Shown: piece by piece, positions 1-5,547 of the stretch
Numbering within the stretch: position 1 is the first letter of the stretch
How the letters are laid out: each line of letters opens with the position of its first letter
DNA from: Actinomycetota bacterium
GTDB lineage: Bacteria; Actinomycetota; Actinomycetes; Nanopelagicales; Nanopelagicaceae
Reading direction: 5' to 3'
NCBI GenBank assembly: GCA_027730465.1
Contig: JAQCGQ010000056.1
Span: forward strand, 1 to 5,547
DNA: 5,547 nucleotides
Notes under the pieces: model-generated
What the model was told of the DNA's origin: nothing
Seen by the model: only the letters and a program-made list of their open reading frames with translations
Databases searched by the model: none
Made by a program: the position numbers and the translations under genes

Positions 1-18
1 GTTATGCCAAAAGTTCAA

Positions 19-1272
19 TTATTTATCACTATAGCGCGCAATAAATCGAACATGATCAGGATTTAACTCAGCGACAGTTCGAGCGCCAAGTAACTTCATT
101 GTTCGTATAATTTGCATGCGCATAATTTCTAATGCTTTATCCACGCCAGGTTTGCCACCTGCCATTAAGCCATACAAATAAGCCCTGCCAATCCAAGTAA
201 ATTTTGCACCAGTTGCAAGGGCTGCCACAACATCTGCGCCATGCATAATTCCTGTATCAACATGAACTTCGCCCTTATTACCAACTGCTTTCAATACTTC
301 AGGTAGTAAGTAAAGAGGAACAGGTGCTCTATCTAATTGCCTGCCACCATGATTAGAAAGAATGATTGCATTAGCACCAGCCTCAATGGATTTAACAGCA
401 TCATCGACGTTTTGAATGCCTTTAACTACAAGATTTCCCTGCCACTGCCCTCTAATCCACTTTAGGTCTTCGTAAGTGATAGTTGGGTCAAACATTGAAT
501 CAAGTAGCTCAGCAACTGTGCCATTCCAAGAATCTAATGAAGCGAACTTAAGTGGATCAGTTGTTAAAAAATTAATCCACCAAGCAGGTCTTGGTATTGC
601 ATTAAGAATTGTTTTAGCTGTTAGTGATGGTGGGATTGTCATACCATTTCTAACATCACGAAGTCTTGCTCCAGCAACTGGCACATCAACTGTTAAAACT
701 AAAGTATCAAAGCCGGCCGCTTTTGCACGATCAACTAACGCCATGCTTCGGTCTCGATCTTTCCACATATAAAGCTGAAACCAATTACGACCATCAGGTG
801 CAGCTTTTGCTACATCTTCAATTGACCTTGTTCCCATAGTTGAAAGTGTGAATGGAATACCAGCATCACTTGCGGCACACGCTCCTGCGTATTCTCCCTC
901 AGTTTGCATCATTCTGGTAAAACCAGTTGGTGCTATACCAATAGGCATGCTCGCATTCTTACCGAGCATTTTTACAGAGATATCAACATCTTTAACATTA
1001 AGTAAAATCTTTGGTTGAAATTCTAATTTTTCATAAGCATCTCTAGCTCTGGTCAAACTTGACTCTGTATCTGCGCCACCATCTGTGTAATCAAATGGTG
1101 CCTGAGGAGTGCGACGTTTTGCAATATTTCTTAGATCATAAATTGTTAGAGCTTTAGACAACCTACGCTTAGTTGGGTTTAAAATAAACTTTTGGAACTT
1201 TAATAACTGAGCAAGGTCCTTTGGGCTTGGTATGCGTCGCTTTACCTTAACTCGGCTCACATACACCCCCAT
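19..1272 (-). CDS. lldD: FMN-dependent alpha-hydroxyacid dehydrogenase, probably L-lactate dehydrogenase (quinone)
   Basis: Member of the FMN-dependent 2-hydroxyacid oxidase/dehydrogenase family (glycolate oxidase, flavocytochrome b2, LldD), a TIM-barrel enzyme. The likely reaction is L-lactate to pyruvate with electrons passed to membrane quinone. Visible family residues: Tyr62 in [15 protein letters not shown] at 110-117 (FMN binding); QLY at 166-168; TVD at 194-196 with Arg203; Lys284 in VVKG; the active-site block SNHGGRQLD at 306-314 with catalytic His308 and Arg311; and IGR at 361-363. Residues about 210-265 form the variable loop that contacts the membrane in LldD and mandelate dehydrogenase. 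The FMN-phosphate loop reads DTGIMHG (339-345) where glycolate oxidase has DGGVRRG; I recall the DTGIM form from actinobacterial homologues. The basic N-terminus (1-40) also fits actinobacterial LldD. The 417-residue length is slightly above that of typical members. The start is uncertain: GTG at 1260 has a better ribosome site. Exact substrate (lactate or another 2-hydroxyacid) and acceptor (quinone or oxygen) cannot be settled from sequence. Confidence 0.88.
   Translation of the reverse strand: MGVYVSRVKVKRRIPSPKDLAQLLKFQKFILNPTKRRLSKALTIYDLRNIAKRRTPQAPFDYTDGGADTESSLTRARDAYEKLEFQPKILLNVKDVDISVKMLGKNASMPIGIAPTGFTRMMQTEGEYAGACAASDAGIPFTLSTMGTRSIEDVAKAAPDGRNWFQLYMWKDRDRSMALVDRAKAAGFDTLVLTVDVPVAGARLRDVRNGMTIPPSLTAKTILNAIPRPAWWINFLTTDPLKFASLDSWNGTVAELLDSMFDPTITYEDLKWIRGQWQGNLVVKGIQNVDDAVKSIEAGANAIILSNHGGRQLDRAPVPLYLLPEVLKAVGNKGEVHVDTGIMHGADVVAALATGAKFTWIGRAYLYGLMAGGKPGVDKALEIMRMQIIRTMKLLGARTVAELNPDHVRFIARYSDK
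1260..1269 (-). promoter_or_regulatory. Possible ribosome binding site and alternative GTG start of lldD
   Basis: On the minus strand the first codons read ATG GGG GTG TAT GTG. The run GGGGG (1269-1265) resembles the GGAGG Shine-Dalgarno core and lies 5 bases before the GTG at 1260-1258. No Shine-Dalgarno-like sequence precedes the ATG at 1272. Starting at GTG would remove four residues, giving a protein beginning M-S-R-V-K. Either start is possible; the ATG could be used if the transcript is nearly leaderless. Confidence 0.35.
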
Positions 1273-1284
1273 CGGTTTAACTAG

Positions 1285-1290
1285 TAAAGT
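1285..1290 (+). promoter_or_regulatory. Candidate -10 box for leaderless yajQ transcript
   Basis: TAAAGT matches the TANNNT pattern of bacterial, including actinobacterial, -10 boxes. It ends six bases before the A of the yajQ ATG (1297), so the transcript could begin at the start codon itself. That fits the lack of a convincing Shine-Dalgarno sequence before yajQ. No -35 match is visible. The box overlaps the candidate lldD -10 box on the other strand by three bases. Confidence 0.45.
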
Positions 1291-1293
1291 ATA
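1288..1293 (-). promoter_or_regulatory. Candidate -10 box for lldD
   Basis: The minus strand reads TATACT here, one mismatch from the TATAAT consensus. A transcript start about 7 bases downstream (near 1281-1282) would leave roughly a 10-base leader before the ATG at 1272, or 22 bases before the GTG at 1260. At 17-base spacing the -35 position reads TCAAAA, a poor match, and it lies inside the divergent yajQ coding sequence. Confidence 0.4.
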
Positions 1294-1296
1294 TAC

Positions 1297-1785
1297 ATGG
1301 CTGATAGTAGTTTTGACATAGTCTCAAAGATAGACCAAATGGAGTTAGACAATGCCTTTAATCAATGTGATCGTGAGATAGCAACTAGATATGACTTTAA
1401 AAATACGGGAGTAAAAGTAGAGAAAACTGGTGTTAAAGTTTTAATTGAAGCTGATACTGAGGAACGAGTTAAAGCTGCACTTGATGTTTTTAAGGATAAA
1501 TTAGTTAAGCGCAGTGTTTCTCTAAAACATCTTGAATCTAGTGAGCCACAATTAAGTGGTAAGACATATCGAATCAACTGTGAGTTTAAAGAAGGTATTA
1601 CCACTGAGAATGCAAAAAAGATTGCAAAATTTTTGAAAAAAAATGGACCAAAATCTTTAAAAACACAGATCCAAGGAGATGAACTACGGGTCTCAAGTAA
1701 AAGTCGAGATGATCTACAATCTGCTATTGCACAAGTCAAGCAAGAAACTTGGGAGTTTGCAGTTCAATTTACAAATTACCGATAA
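1297..1785 (+). CDS. yajQ: YajQ family nucleotide/cyclic-di-GMP-binding protein
   Basis: Small cytosolic protein of the YajQ (UPF0234) family. Members bind nucleic acids or nucleotides, and a Xanthomonas homologue is reported to be a cyclic-di-GMP effector; the role here is unknown. The full 162-residue length matches the usual size of about 160. Family signatures are present: SFDIVSK (5-11), the DNA motif region near 18-20, ATRYDFK (29-35), [18 protein letters not shown] (124-141) and the closing QFTNYR (157-162). The two-domain ferredoxin-like layout of the family is inferred from this similarity. The ATG start at 1297 gives the canonical N-terminus, with no good Shine-Dalgarno upstream, so leaderless initiation is likely. 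It is divergent from lldD (24-base gap) and is followed by the transporter gene after 23 bases, so the two are probably co-transcribed. The protein is lysine-rich, as expected in an AT-rich genome. A run of eight A at 1636-1643 lies in frame and does not disrupt the gene. Confidence 0.93.
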   Translation: MADSSFDIVSKIDQMELDNAFNQCDREIATRYDFKNTGVKVEKTGVKVLIEADTEERVKAALDVFKDKLVKRSVSLKHLESSEPQLSGKTYRINCEFKEGITTENAKKIAKFLKKNGPKSLKTQIQGDELRVSSKSRDDLQSAIAQVKQETWEFAVQFTNYR

Positions 1786-1797
1786 CTATCCTCTAAG

Positions 1798-1803
1798 AAA
1801 AGG
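1798..1803 (+). promoter_or_regulatory. Ribosome binding site supporting the TTG start of rarD
   Basis: AAAAGG ends five bases before the TTG at 1809. It supports this rare start codon, since no ATG or GTG nearby gives the expected N-terminus (G-V-A-Y-G-V-G-A-Y). The match to the Shine-Dalgarno consensus is moderate. Confidence 0.5.
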
Positions 1804-1808
1804 TCAGA

Positions 1809-2687
1809 TTGAATCGCAATAGTTCAGGTGTTGCTTATGGTGTGGGAGCATATGTAATTTGGGGACTACTCCCGCTTTACTGGAGATGGTTAGACCGGGC
1901 AACAGCTTTTGAAATATTAGCAAATAGAGCTGTCTGGTCTTTGTTAGTTTGTATTTTATTTCTTACCTACCAAAAACAACTCCGTAGCACTTTAACCTTA
2001 CTTAAAAATGCTCGGTCTCTCTCCCTATTAGCACTTACCTCACTACTACTGTCTATAAACTGGGGAATATATATTTGGTCAGTTTCAGTTGATCGAGTTG
2101 TAGAAGCAGCGCTTGGCTACTATATAACCCCTTTGGTTGCAGTCAGTTTTGGTGTTTTAGTCTTGAAAGAAAAACTTCGTAGGTTACAAATATTCTCTGT
2201 GACTTTAGCAGCTATTGGGGTAGTAATTTTGACACTTAGCTACGGTCATGTTCCCCTTATTGCATTAGGACTTGCGGTTAGTTGGGGTTCATATAGTTTG
2301 ATTAAAAAAAGATTAAATGCGGGTGCACTTGAGACATTATCTGTTGAAACTTTGGTTGCTTTCTTGCCAAGTTTAATATTTTTAATTACTTTAATGAATA
2401 AAAATGAAGCTGAGTTTGGCCAAGATATTGGTTTTTCACTAGCGCTTGCTTCAGCTGGGCTATTTACAGTAATTCCACTACTTATGTTTAATGCTGCAAC
2501 TACAAGGCTGCCACTAACAATTACTGGATTACTTCAATATATAACGCCGAGTATTATGTTTTTAATTGGAATTATAGTTTTTAATGAGCCTCTTCCGATT
2601 TCAAAATTAATTGGATTTTTATTTATATGGGTAGCGTTAGGATTTTTAGGGCGAGATCTATACAAATCAGGTAGATCGGTTGACTAG
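1809..2687 (+). CDS. rarD: RarD-type EamA/DMT superfamily membrane transporter
   Basis: Integral inner-membrane protein of the drug/metabolite transporter superfamily, RarD subfamily. RarD was named from a chloramphenicol-sensitivity phenotype, but its true substrate is not established. At 292 residues it has the usual length. Ten hydrophobic segments can be seen, near 8-27, 40-54, 70-91, 98-120, 126-144, 149-166, 177-197, 207-229, 236-258 and 264-284, matching two five-helix EamA repeats. RarD-like landmarks include YGVGAYVIWGLLPLYW (10-25), EILANRAVWS (35-44), NWGIYIWSV (84-92), ALGYYITPLV (101-110) and LLQYITPS (241-248). The start is a TTG, chosen because it gives the characteristic short N-terminus and because AAAAGG (1798-1803) lies five bases upstream. 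It probably shares a transcript with yajQ. Its last 21 bases overlap the end of the convergent polyprenyl synthase gene. Confidence 0.9.
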   Translation: MNRNSSGVAYGVGAYVIWGLLPLYWRWLDRATAFEILANRAVWSLLVCILFLTYQKQLRSTLTLLKNARSLSLLALTSLLLSINWGIYIWSVSVDRVVEAALGYYITPLVAVSFGVLVLKEKLRRLQIFSVTLAAIGVVILTLSYGHVPLIALGLAVSWGSYSLIKKRLNAGALETLSVETLVAFLPSLIFLITLMNKNEAEFGQDIGFSLALASAGLFTVIPLLMFNAATTRLPLTITGLLQYITPSIMFLIGIIVFNEPLPISKLIGFLFIWVALGFLGRDLYKSGRSVD

Positions 2688-3653
2688 GGCATAAGTTAAG
2701 TTTTTAAGCCCTTCTTTTGCGGCCCCTTCGGGTAAATGAACTAGTAAATCATTTGCTTCTTTAGCAACCTGAGTTAAAAAGCCTTGAACTTCTTTTACTG
2801 CGTTATGAGTTCGTAATTTGCTTATAATATTTGGTAAGTCTTCATCACTTATTGGGCTACGCAATTTCGTAATTAAATCTGCGTCACTAGGCTCATTAGC
2901 TGCAATCACATAAAGTGTTACTAAGGTCTGTATACCTTCTTTTAGATCTGTTCCTGGTGTTTTACCTGAAGCAGTTTCACTACTAGATACATCAAGTAGA
3001 TCATCAGCTACCTGAAATGCAACTCCTATTTTTTCTCCAAACTTTGTTAAAACCTCTACTACCTCAGGTTTTGCTCCAGAAAGTAACGCACCAAATCTGG
3101 CGCTAGTAGCGATTAGTGATCCAGTTTTATCTGCAACTACTTTCATGTAATGATCTATTTGAGATAGTCCTTCACTCTTGCCCTGGGTTTCCTTTATCTG
3201 CCCAATTACTAATCGTTCAAAAGTCTTTGCCTGTAATTTAACTGCATCTGGGCCAATATCTGCCAACATATCTGAAACCTTTGAGAACAAATAGTCACCG
3301 GTTAAAATCGCCACAGCATTGTTCCATTTCTTATTTGCACTGATAACCCCACGTCTTAAAACCGCATCATCCATCACATCATCGTGATAAAGGGTTGCAA
3401 GATGAGTCAGTTCACAACACACAGCGGCTTTAATTATGTTGTAATTAGTTGGATCACCAAACTGAGCAGAAATTAAGGTAAGTAGCGGCCGGAGTCTTTT
3501 TCCACCAGCTTCAACTAAATGCCTAGATGTTTCAACAACTAAAGGATAATCACCTTGAATGTGAGATCGCATCAACTCTTCAACCTTAACCATATCGGCC
3601 ATGAGTGAGGCTTCAAGTTCTTTATCTAAATTCGGTATTCCTATTTGAGTCAT
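2667..3653 (-). CDS. Long-chain polyprenyl diphosphate synthase (quinone side chain)
   Basis: Trans-prenyltransferase of the polyprenyl synthetase family, which elongates an allylic diphosphate with isopentenyl diphosphate units. The 328-residue length is normal. All key motifs are visible: GGKRLRP (50-56), the first Asp-rich motif DDVMD (91-95) followed by RRG (100-102), GDYLF (119-123), KTGSL (176-180), and the second Asp-rich motif DDLLD (217-221) followed by GKTPGTDLKEG (230-240). The fifth residue before the first motif is small (Ala86), which in this family favours a long product such as hepta- to nonaprenyl; the exact chain length cannot be read, so no symbol is given. Its position directly after nuoN, in a TAATG overlap, points to menaquinone tail synthesis for the respiratory chain. 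No Shine-Dalgarno sequence is visible, so translation probably depends on re-initiation after nuoN. The 3' end overlaps the convergent rarD gene by 21 bases. Confidence 0.92.
   Translation of the reverse strand: MTQIGIPNLDKELEASLMADMVKVEELMRSHIQGDYPLVVETSRHLVEAGGKRLRPLLTLISAQFGDPTNYNIIKAAVCCELTHLATLYHDDVMDDAVLRRGVISANKKWNNAVAILTGDYLFSKVSDMLADIGPDAVKLQAKTFERLVIGQIKETQGKSEGLSQIDHYMKVVADKTGSLIATSARFGALLSGAKPEVVEVLTKFGEKIGVAFQVADDLLDVSSSETASGKTPGTDLKEGIQTLVTLYVIAANEPSDADLITKLRSPISDEDLPNIISKLRTHNAVKEVQGFLTQVAKEANDLLVHLPEGAAKEGLKNLTYALVNRST
2686..2718 (+). terminator. Weak candidate terminator after rarD
   Basis: On the plus strand AGGGC (2686-2690) can pair with GCCCT (2708-2712), and inside it TTAA (2696-2699) can pair with TTAA (2704-2707) around a GTTT loop, leaving a five-base bulge. 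A T-rich tail, TTCTTTT (2712-2718), follows. The hairpin is short and bulged and lies inside the opposing gene, so it may be chance. I saw no clear terminator for the opposing minus-strand operon. Confidence 0.3.
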
Positions 3654-3655
3654 TA
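3651..3655 (-). other. TAATG stop-start overlap between nuoN and the polyprenyl synthase gene
   Basis: The minus strand reads TAATG: the last A of the nuoN TAA stop is the first A of the next ATG. No Shine-Dalgarno match is visible in the preceding 30 or so bases, which suggests coupled translation by termination and re-initiation. The overlap also argues that both genes are on one mRNA. Confidence 0.7.
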
Positions 3656-5164
3656 TTTAATGAAGTTAGCAAAATTATCTGCTGTAGTAAGTAGCAGTGA
3701 AGGTGCGATACCTAAAACTATTGAAATTAGTACTGAAACAGATATTGAAATTTTACTCTTAACTGAAGGAATTATTACAGAGACTGAATCATTAACTGGA
3801 TCAGTAAAGAACATCATAATTATTACTCTAATATAGAAAAATGCTGCAATAGCACTAGCTAATACGCCAACAACAACTAATGAGATATTTCCAGATTGAT
3901 AAGCTGCTGAAAAAATTGCAAATTTTCCGACAAAACCTGAAGTTAAAGGAATACCTGCAAAACTTAATAATAAGAGTGAGAAAGCCCCTGCAGTTAGTGG
4001 TGATTTCTTACCTAGGCCGACCCATCGATTTAAATCACTTACTTCACCTGATGAATCTCTAATCAGAGCGATAATTCCAAATGCAGCTAGAGTGGCAAAT
4101 CCATAAGCAAATAAGTAGAAGAGTGAAGCAGCTAAGCCGTCCTTATTTAATGCTACAACTCCAGACAGCAAGAAGCCTGCATGGGCAATAGATGAATATG
4201 CCAGCATACGCTTAACATCACGCTGAGCAATTGCAACTATGGAGCCAAACAACATTGTAATGATTGCAATTATCGTAATTATTGGTCGCCAGATTGTTTG
4301 AGACTCAGCAAATCCAACATAGAAAATTCTTAAAATAGCGCCAAATGCAGCCACCTTTGTGCAGGCAGCCATAAATGCAGTTATTGGAGTTGGGGCACCT
4401 TGATAAACATCTGGTGTCCAAGAATGAAATGGGACTGCGCTAATTTTGAAAAGCAAGCCCACTGAGATAAAAATTATACCGATCAGTAAGAAAACATCAT
4501 TACCACTTCCAGCTGCGGCACTAATTCCGATAAGTGAAATTGTTCCGGCATATCCATATAAGAATGCAGCACCAAATAGGAAGAATGCAGATGCGTATGC
4601 ACCTAATAAAAAGTACTTAAGGGCTGACTCTTGAGATAATAGCCGACGGCGGCGGGCGAGACCAGCTAATAAATATAATGGAAGTGAAAAGACTTCTAGT
4701 GCAACAAATAAAGTTATTAAGTCACTAGCAACTGTAAATAACATCATTCCTGATACAGCAAATAAAAATAGTGAAAATATCTCAGTTTGCGCACTCTTAT
4801 CCTGTAGTGCAGTGCGTTCTTCAGGTGAACCAGGAAGTGCTGAAGCTTGAGCTACAAAATTATCTTGATCAGCAATTAATAAAACAGCGGCTAATGACAA
4901 TAATATAATTGTAGCTTGTAAGAAAATTCCTGCCTTATCAATGGTTACTGAACCAACTGCTGCAGTAGTAGATGATAAATCTCTGATTCTCCACAGTTGT
5001 TGAAGTGAAAGTAAAAGAGCACCAATACTTAGTGTTACTTGAATAGCCGTTCGGTGTGCTTTGCCAACAAATGCTTCAACCAAAACTCCAATTACCGCGC
5101 CTGCTAACACAATAAGCATTGGTGCTAGTAGTGAGTAACCTAAAGATGGTGCAGTTAACATCAC
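3653..5164 (-). CDS. nuoN: NADH-quinone oxidoreductase subunit N
   Basis: Antiporter-like membrane subunit of respiratory complex I, which couples quinone reduction to proton pumping. The product has 503 residues and is hydrophobic throughout, consistent with the roughly 14 helices of the family. The charged residues of the proton path are all present: Glu157 in LEVFSLPLYLLAG, Lys240 in LLFKISAVPFHSWTPDVY, Lys270 in CTKVAAFG and Lys414 in GFVGKF. The loop PDVYQGAPTPITAF (251-264) is diagnostic of NuoN. It follows nuoM with overlapping ends and precedes a polyprenyl synthase gene. The start is GTG at 5164, overlapping the nuoM stop by four bases (GTGA); the very next codon is ATG (5161), which would overlap by one base. 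Minus-strand AAAGG (5176-5172) and AGG (5170-5168) could serve either. A basic run, RRRR (171-174), sits on a loop. The C-terminal stretch 452-475 is Ser/Val/Ile-rich and looks variable. Confidence 0.96.
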   Translation of the reverse strand: MMLTAPSLGYSLLAPMLIVLAGAVIGVLVEAFVGKAHRTAIQVTLSIGALLLSLQQLWRIRDLSSTTAAVGSVTIDKAGIFLQATIILLSLAAVLLIADQDNFVAQASALPGSPEERTALQDKSAQTEIFSLFLFAVSGMMLFTVASDLITLFVALEVFSLPLYLLAGLARRRRLLSQESALKYFLLGAYASAFFLFGAAFLYGYAGTISLIGISAAAGSGNDVFLLIGIIFISVGLLFKISAVPFHSWTPDVYQGAPTPITAFMAACTKVAAFGAILRIFYVGFAESQTIWRPIITIIAIITMLFGSIVAIAQRDVKRMLAYSSIAHAGFLLSGVVALNKDGLAASLFYLFAYGFATLAAFGIIALIRDSSGEVSDLNRWVGLGKKSPLTAGAFSLLLLSFAGIPLTSGFVGKFAIFSAAYQSGNISLVVVGVLASAIAAFFYIRVIIMMFFTDPVNDSVSVIIPSVKSKISISVSVLISIVLGIAPSLLLTTADNFANFIK

Positions 5165-5547
5165 TTACCTACCTTTGCAACCGGATCACTAAAGCCAGCA
5201 TTTATTACAACTTGTTCAGATGTTGGGTTAATTAAGTCTAAAACTGGTTTTGGATAAAAACCCATTATTACAATTACTAATATAACTGGCGCGATTGCTA
5301 TTTTTTCACGCATGTTTAAATCGGTTAAGTTTTCATTACCCGGCGTAGTTGGACCATGTAATATTTTTTGAACTGGGATTAAAACATATAAAGCAGCTAA
5401 AATTATTCCAAGAGTTCCAATAATTGCTGCTACTGGATAACGTGTATAGGTACCAACTAATACTAGAAACTCACTTACGAAGCTAGATAAACCTGGTAGT
5501 GCCAAGCCAGACATTCCAGCAATAAAGAAAGTCCAAGCCATTACTGG
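5161..5547 (-). CDS. nuoM: NADH-quinone oxidoreductase subunit M, C-terminal fragment (continues past window)
   Basis: C-terminal part of the antiporter-like complex I subunit M. The reading frame stays open to the right edge (two further codons, Pro and Val, precede the first internal ATG at 5541), so this is a gene cut by the window and not a short protein starting at 5541. About 128 of the usual roughly 500 residues are seen. Recognisable parts are the conserved helix LALPGLSSFVSEFLVLVG, whose Glu corresponds to the conserved acidic residue of the C-terminal proton channel (Glu407 in E. coli NuoM by recall), a following hydrophobic helix, and the closing MREK...GFYPKPVLDLINPT segment that is typical of NuoM and separates it from NuoL and NuoN. 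The stop TGA overlaps the nuoN start. The rest of a nuo operon is expected upstream, to the right of this window. Confidence 0.92.
   Translation of the reverse strand, partial: PVMAWTFFIAGMSGLALPGLSSFVSEFLVLVGTYTRYPVAAIIGTLGIILAALYVLIPVQKILHGPTTPGNENLTDLNMREKIAIAPVILVIVIMGFYPKPVLDLINPTSEQVVINAGFSDPVAKVGK

Noticed and set aside
4..64. Short plus-strand frame of 20 codons at the left edge
   Set aside because: Too short, overlaps the lldD 3' end, and has no ribosome site or resemblance to a known small protein.
476..772. Open frame of 98 codons on the plus strand within lldD
   Set aside because: Antisense to a gene whose catalytic motifs are intact; no ribosome site or family resemblance seen.
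1313..1318. TTGACA as a -35 box on the plus strand
   Set aside because: It lies inside yajQ after the start codon, and the only nearby -10-like hexamer is about 12 bases away, too close for a working promoter.
1636..1643. Run of eight A in yajQ as a programmed frameshift site
   Set aside because: The in-frame product is a full-length normal YajQ, and no stimulatory structure or meaningful alternative product is apparent. It is a plain consequence of Lys-Lys-Asn codons in AT-rich DNA.
1362..1739. Open frame of 125 codons antisense to yajQ
   Set aside because: It lies wholly inside a well-conserved gene on the other strand, its predicted protein is Ser/Phe/Leu-rich without recognisable motifs, and it is explained as a shadow of yajQ codon usage.
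2721..2733. CCCTTCGGG mini-hairpin with a UUCG-like loop
   Set aside because: The stem is only two to three base pairs and it lies within conserved coding sequence of the polyprenyl synthase (Pro-Glu-Gly codons).
3645..4634. Three short plus-strand open frames (60-63 codons) within nuoN
   Set aside because: All lie antisense to a complete nuoN gene with every key residue; their composition is that of reversed membrane-protein codons.
1..5547. A novel defence, mobile or biosynthetic system
   Set aside because: Every long open frame is accounted for by known housekeeping families, gaps are under 25 bases, and no repeats, integrase, transposase, toxin-antitoxin or CRISPR signals were seen.

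Overview
This window is a compact, AT-rich piece of chromosome (by eye roughly 35-40% G+C). It carries six protein genes and almost no non-coding DNA. The best-supported guess at the source is a low-GC, streamlined actinobacterium, possibly a freshwater acI/Nanopelagicales-type lineage. The reasons are an actinobacterial-style FMN-dependent lactate dehydrogenase (DTGIM variant of the phosphate-binding loop), complex I genes ending in nuoN followed directly by a long-chain polyprenyl diphosphate synthase, a YajQ homologue, a likely leaderless start for yajQ, and very tight gene packing. This is inferred from family resemblance and gene order as I remember them; no search was run.

Layout. Bases 19-1272 (minus) encode an LldD-like FMN-dependent 2-hydroxyacid dehydrogenase. 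Only 24 bases separate it from the divergent yajQ gene (1297-1785, plus), which is followed 23 bases later by a rarD-type EamA transporter (1809-2687, plus, TTG start). The transporter converges on, and overlaps by 21 bases, the end of a minus-strand operon running right to left: nuoM (C-terminal part only, entering from the right edge to 5161), nuoN (5164-3653) and a polyprenyl diphosphate synthase (3653-2667). The genes in this operon overlap by 4 and 1 bases.

How the genes fit together. NuoM and NuoN are proton-pumping membrane subunits of complex I, which reduces quinone. The polyprenyl synthase probably makes the isoprenoid tail of that quinone, likely menaquinone. The LldD-like enzyme probably passes electrons from L-lactate or a related 2-hydroxyacid to the same quinone pool. 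YajQ (nucleotide/cyclic-di-GMP-binding family) and RarD are a separate plus-strand pair.

There is no gene-free stretch over 300 bases. I saw no RNA gene, mobile element, CRISPR array, integration site or defence-like cassette. I found no new biological system here: the window looks like ordinary housekeeping DNA, and its most interesting point is the 24-base divergent promoter region.
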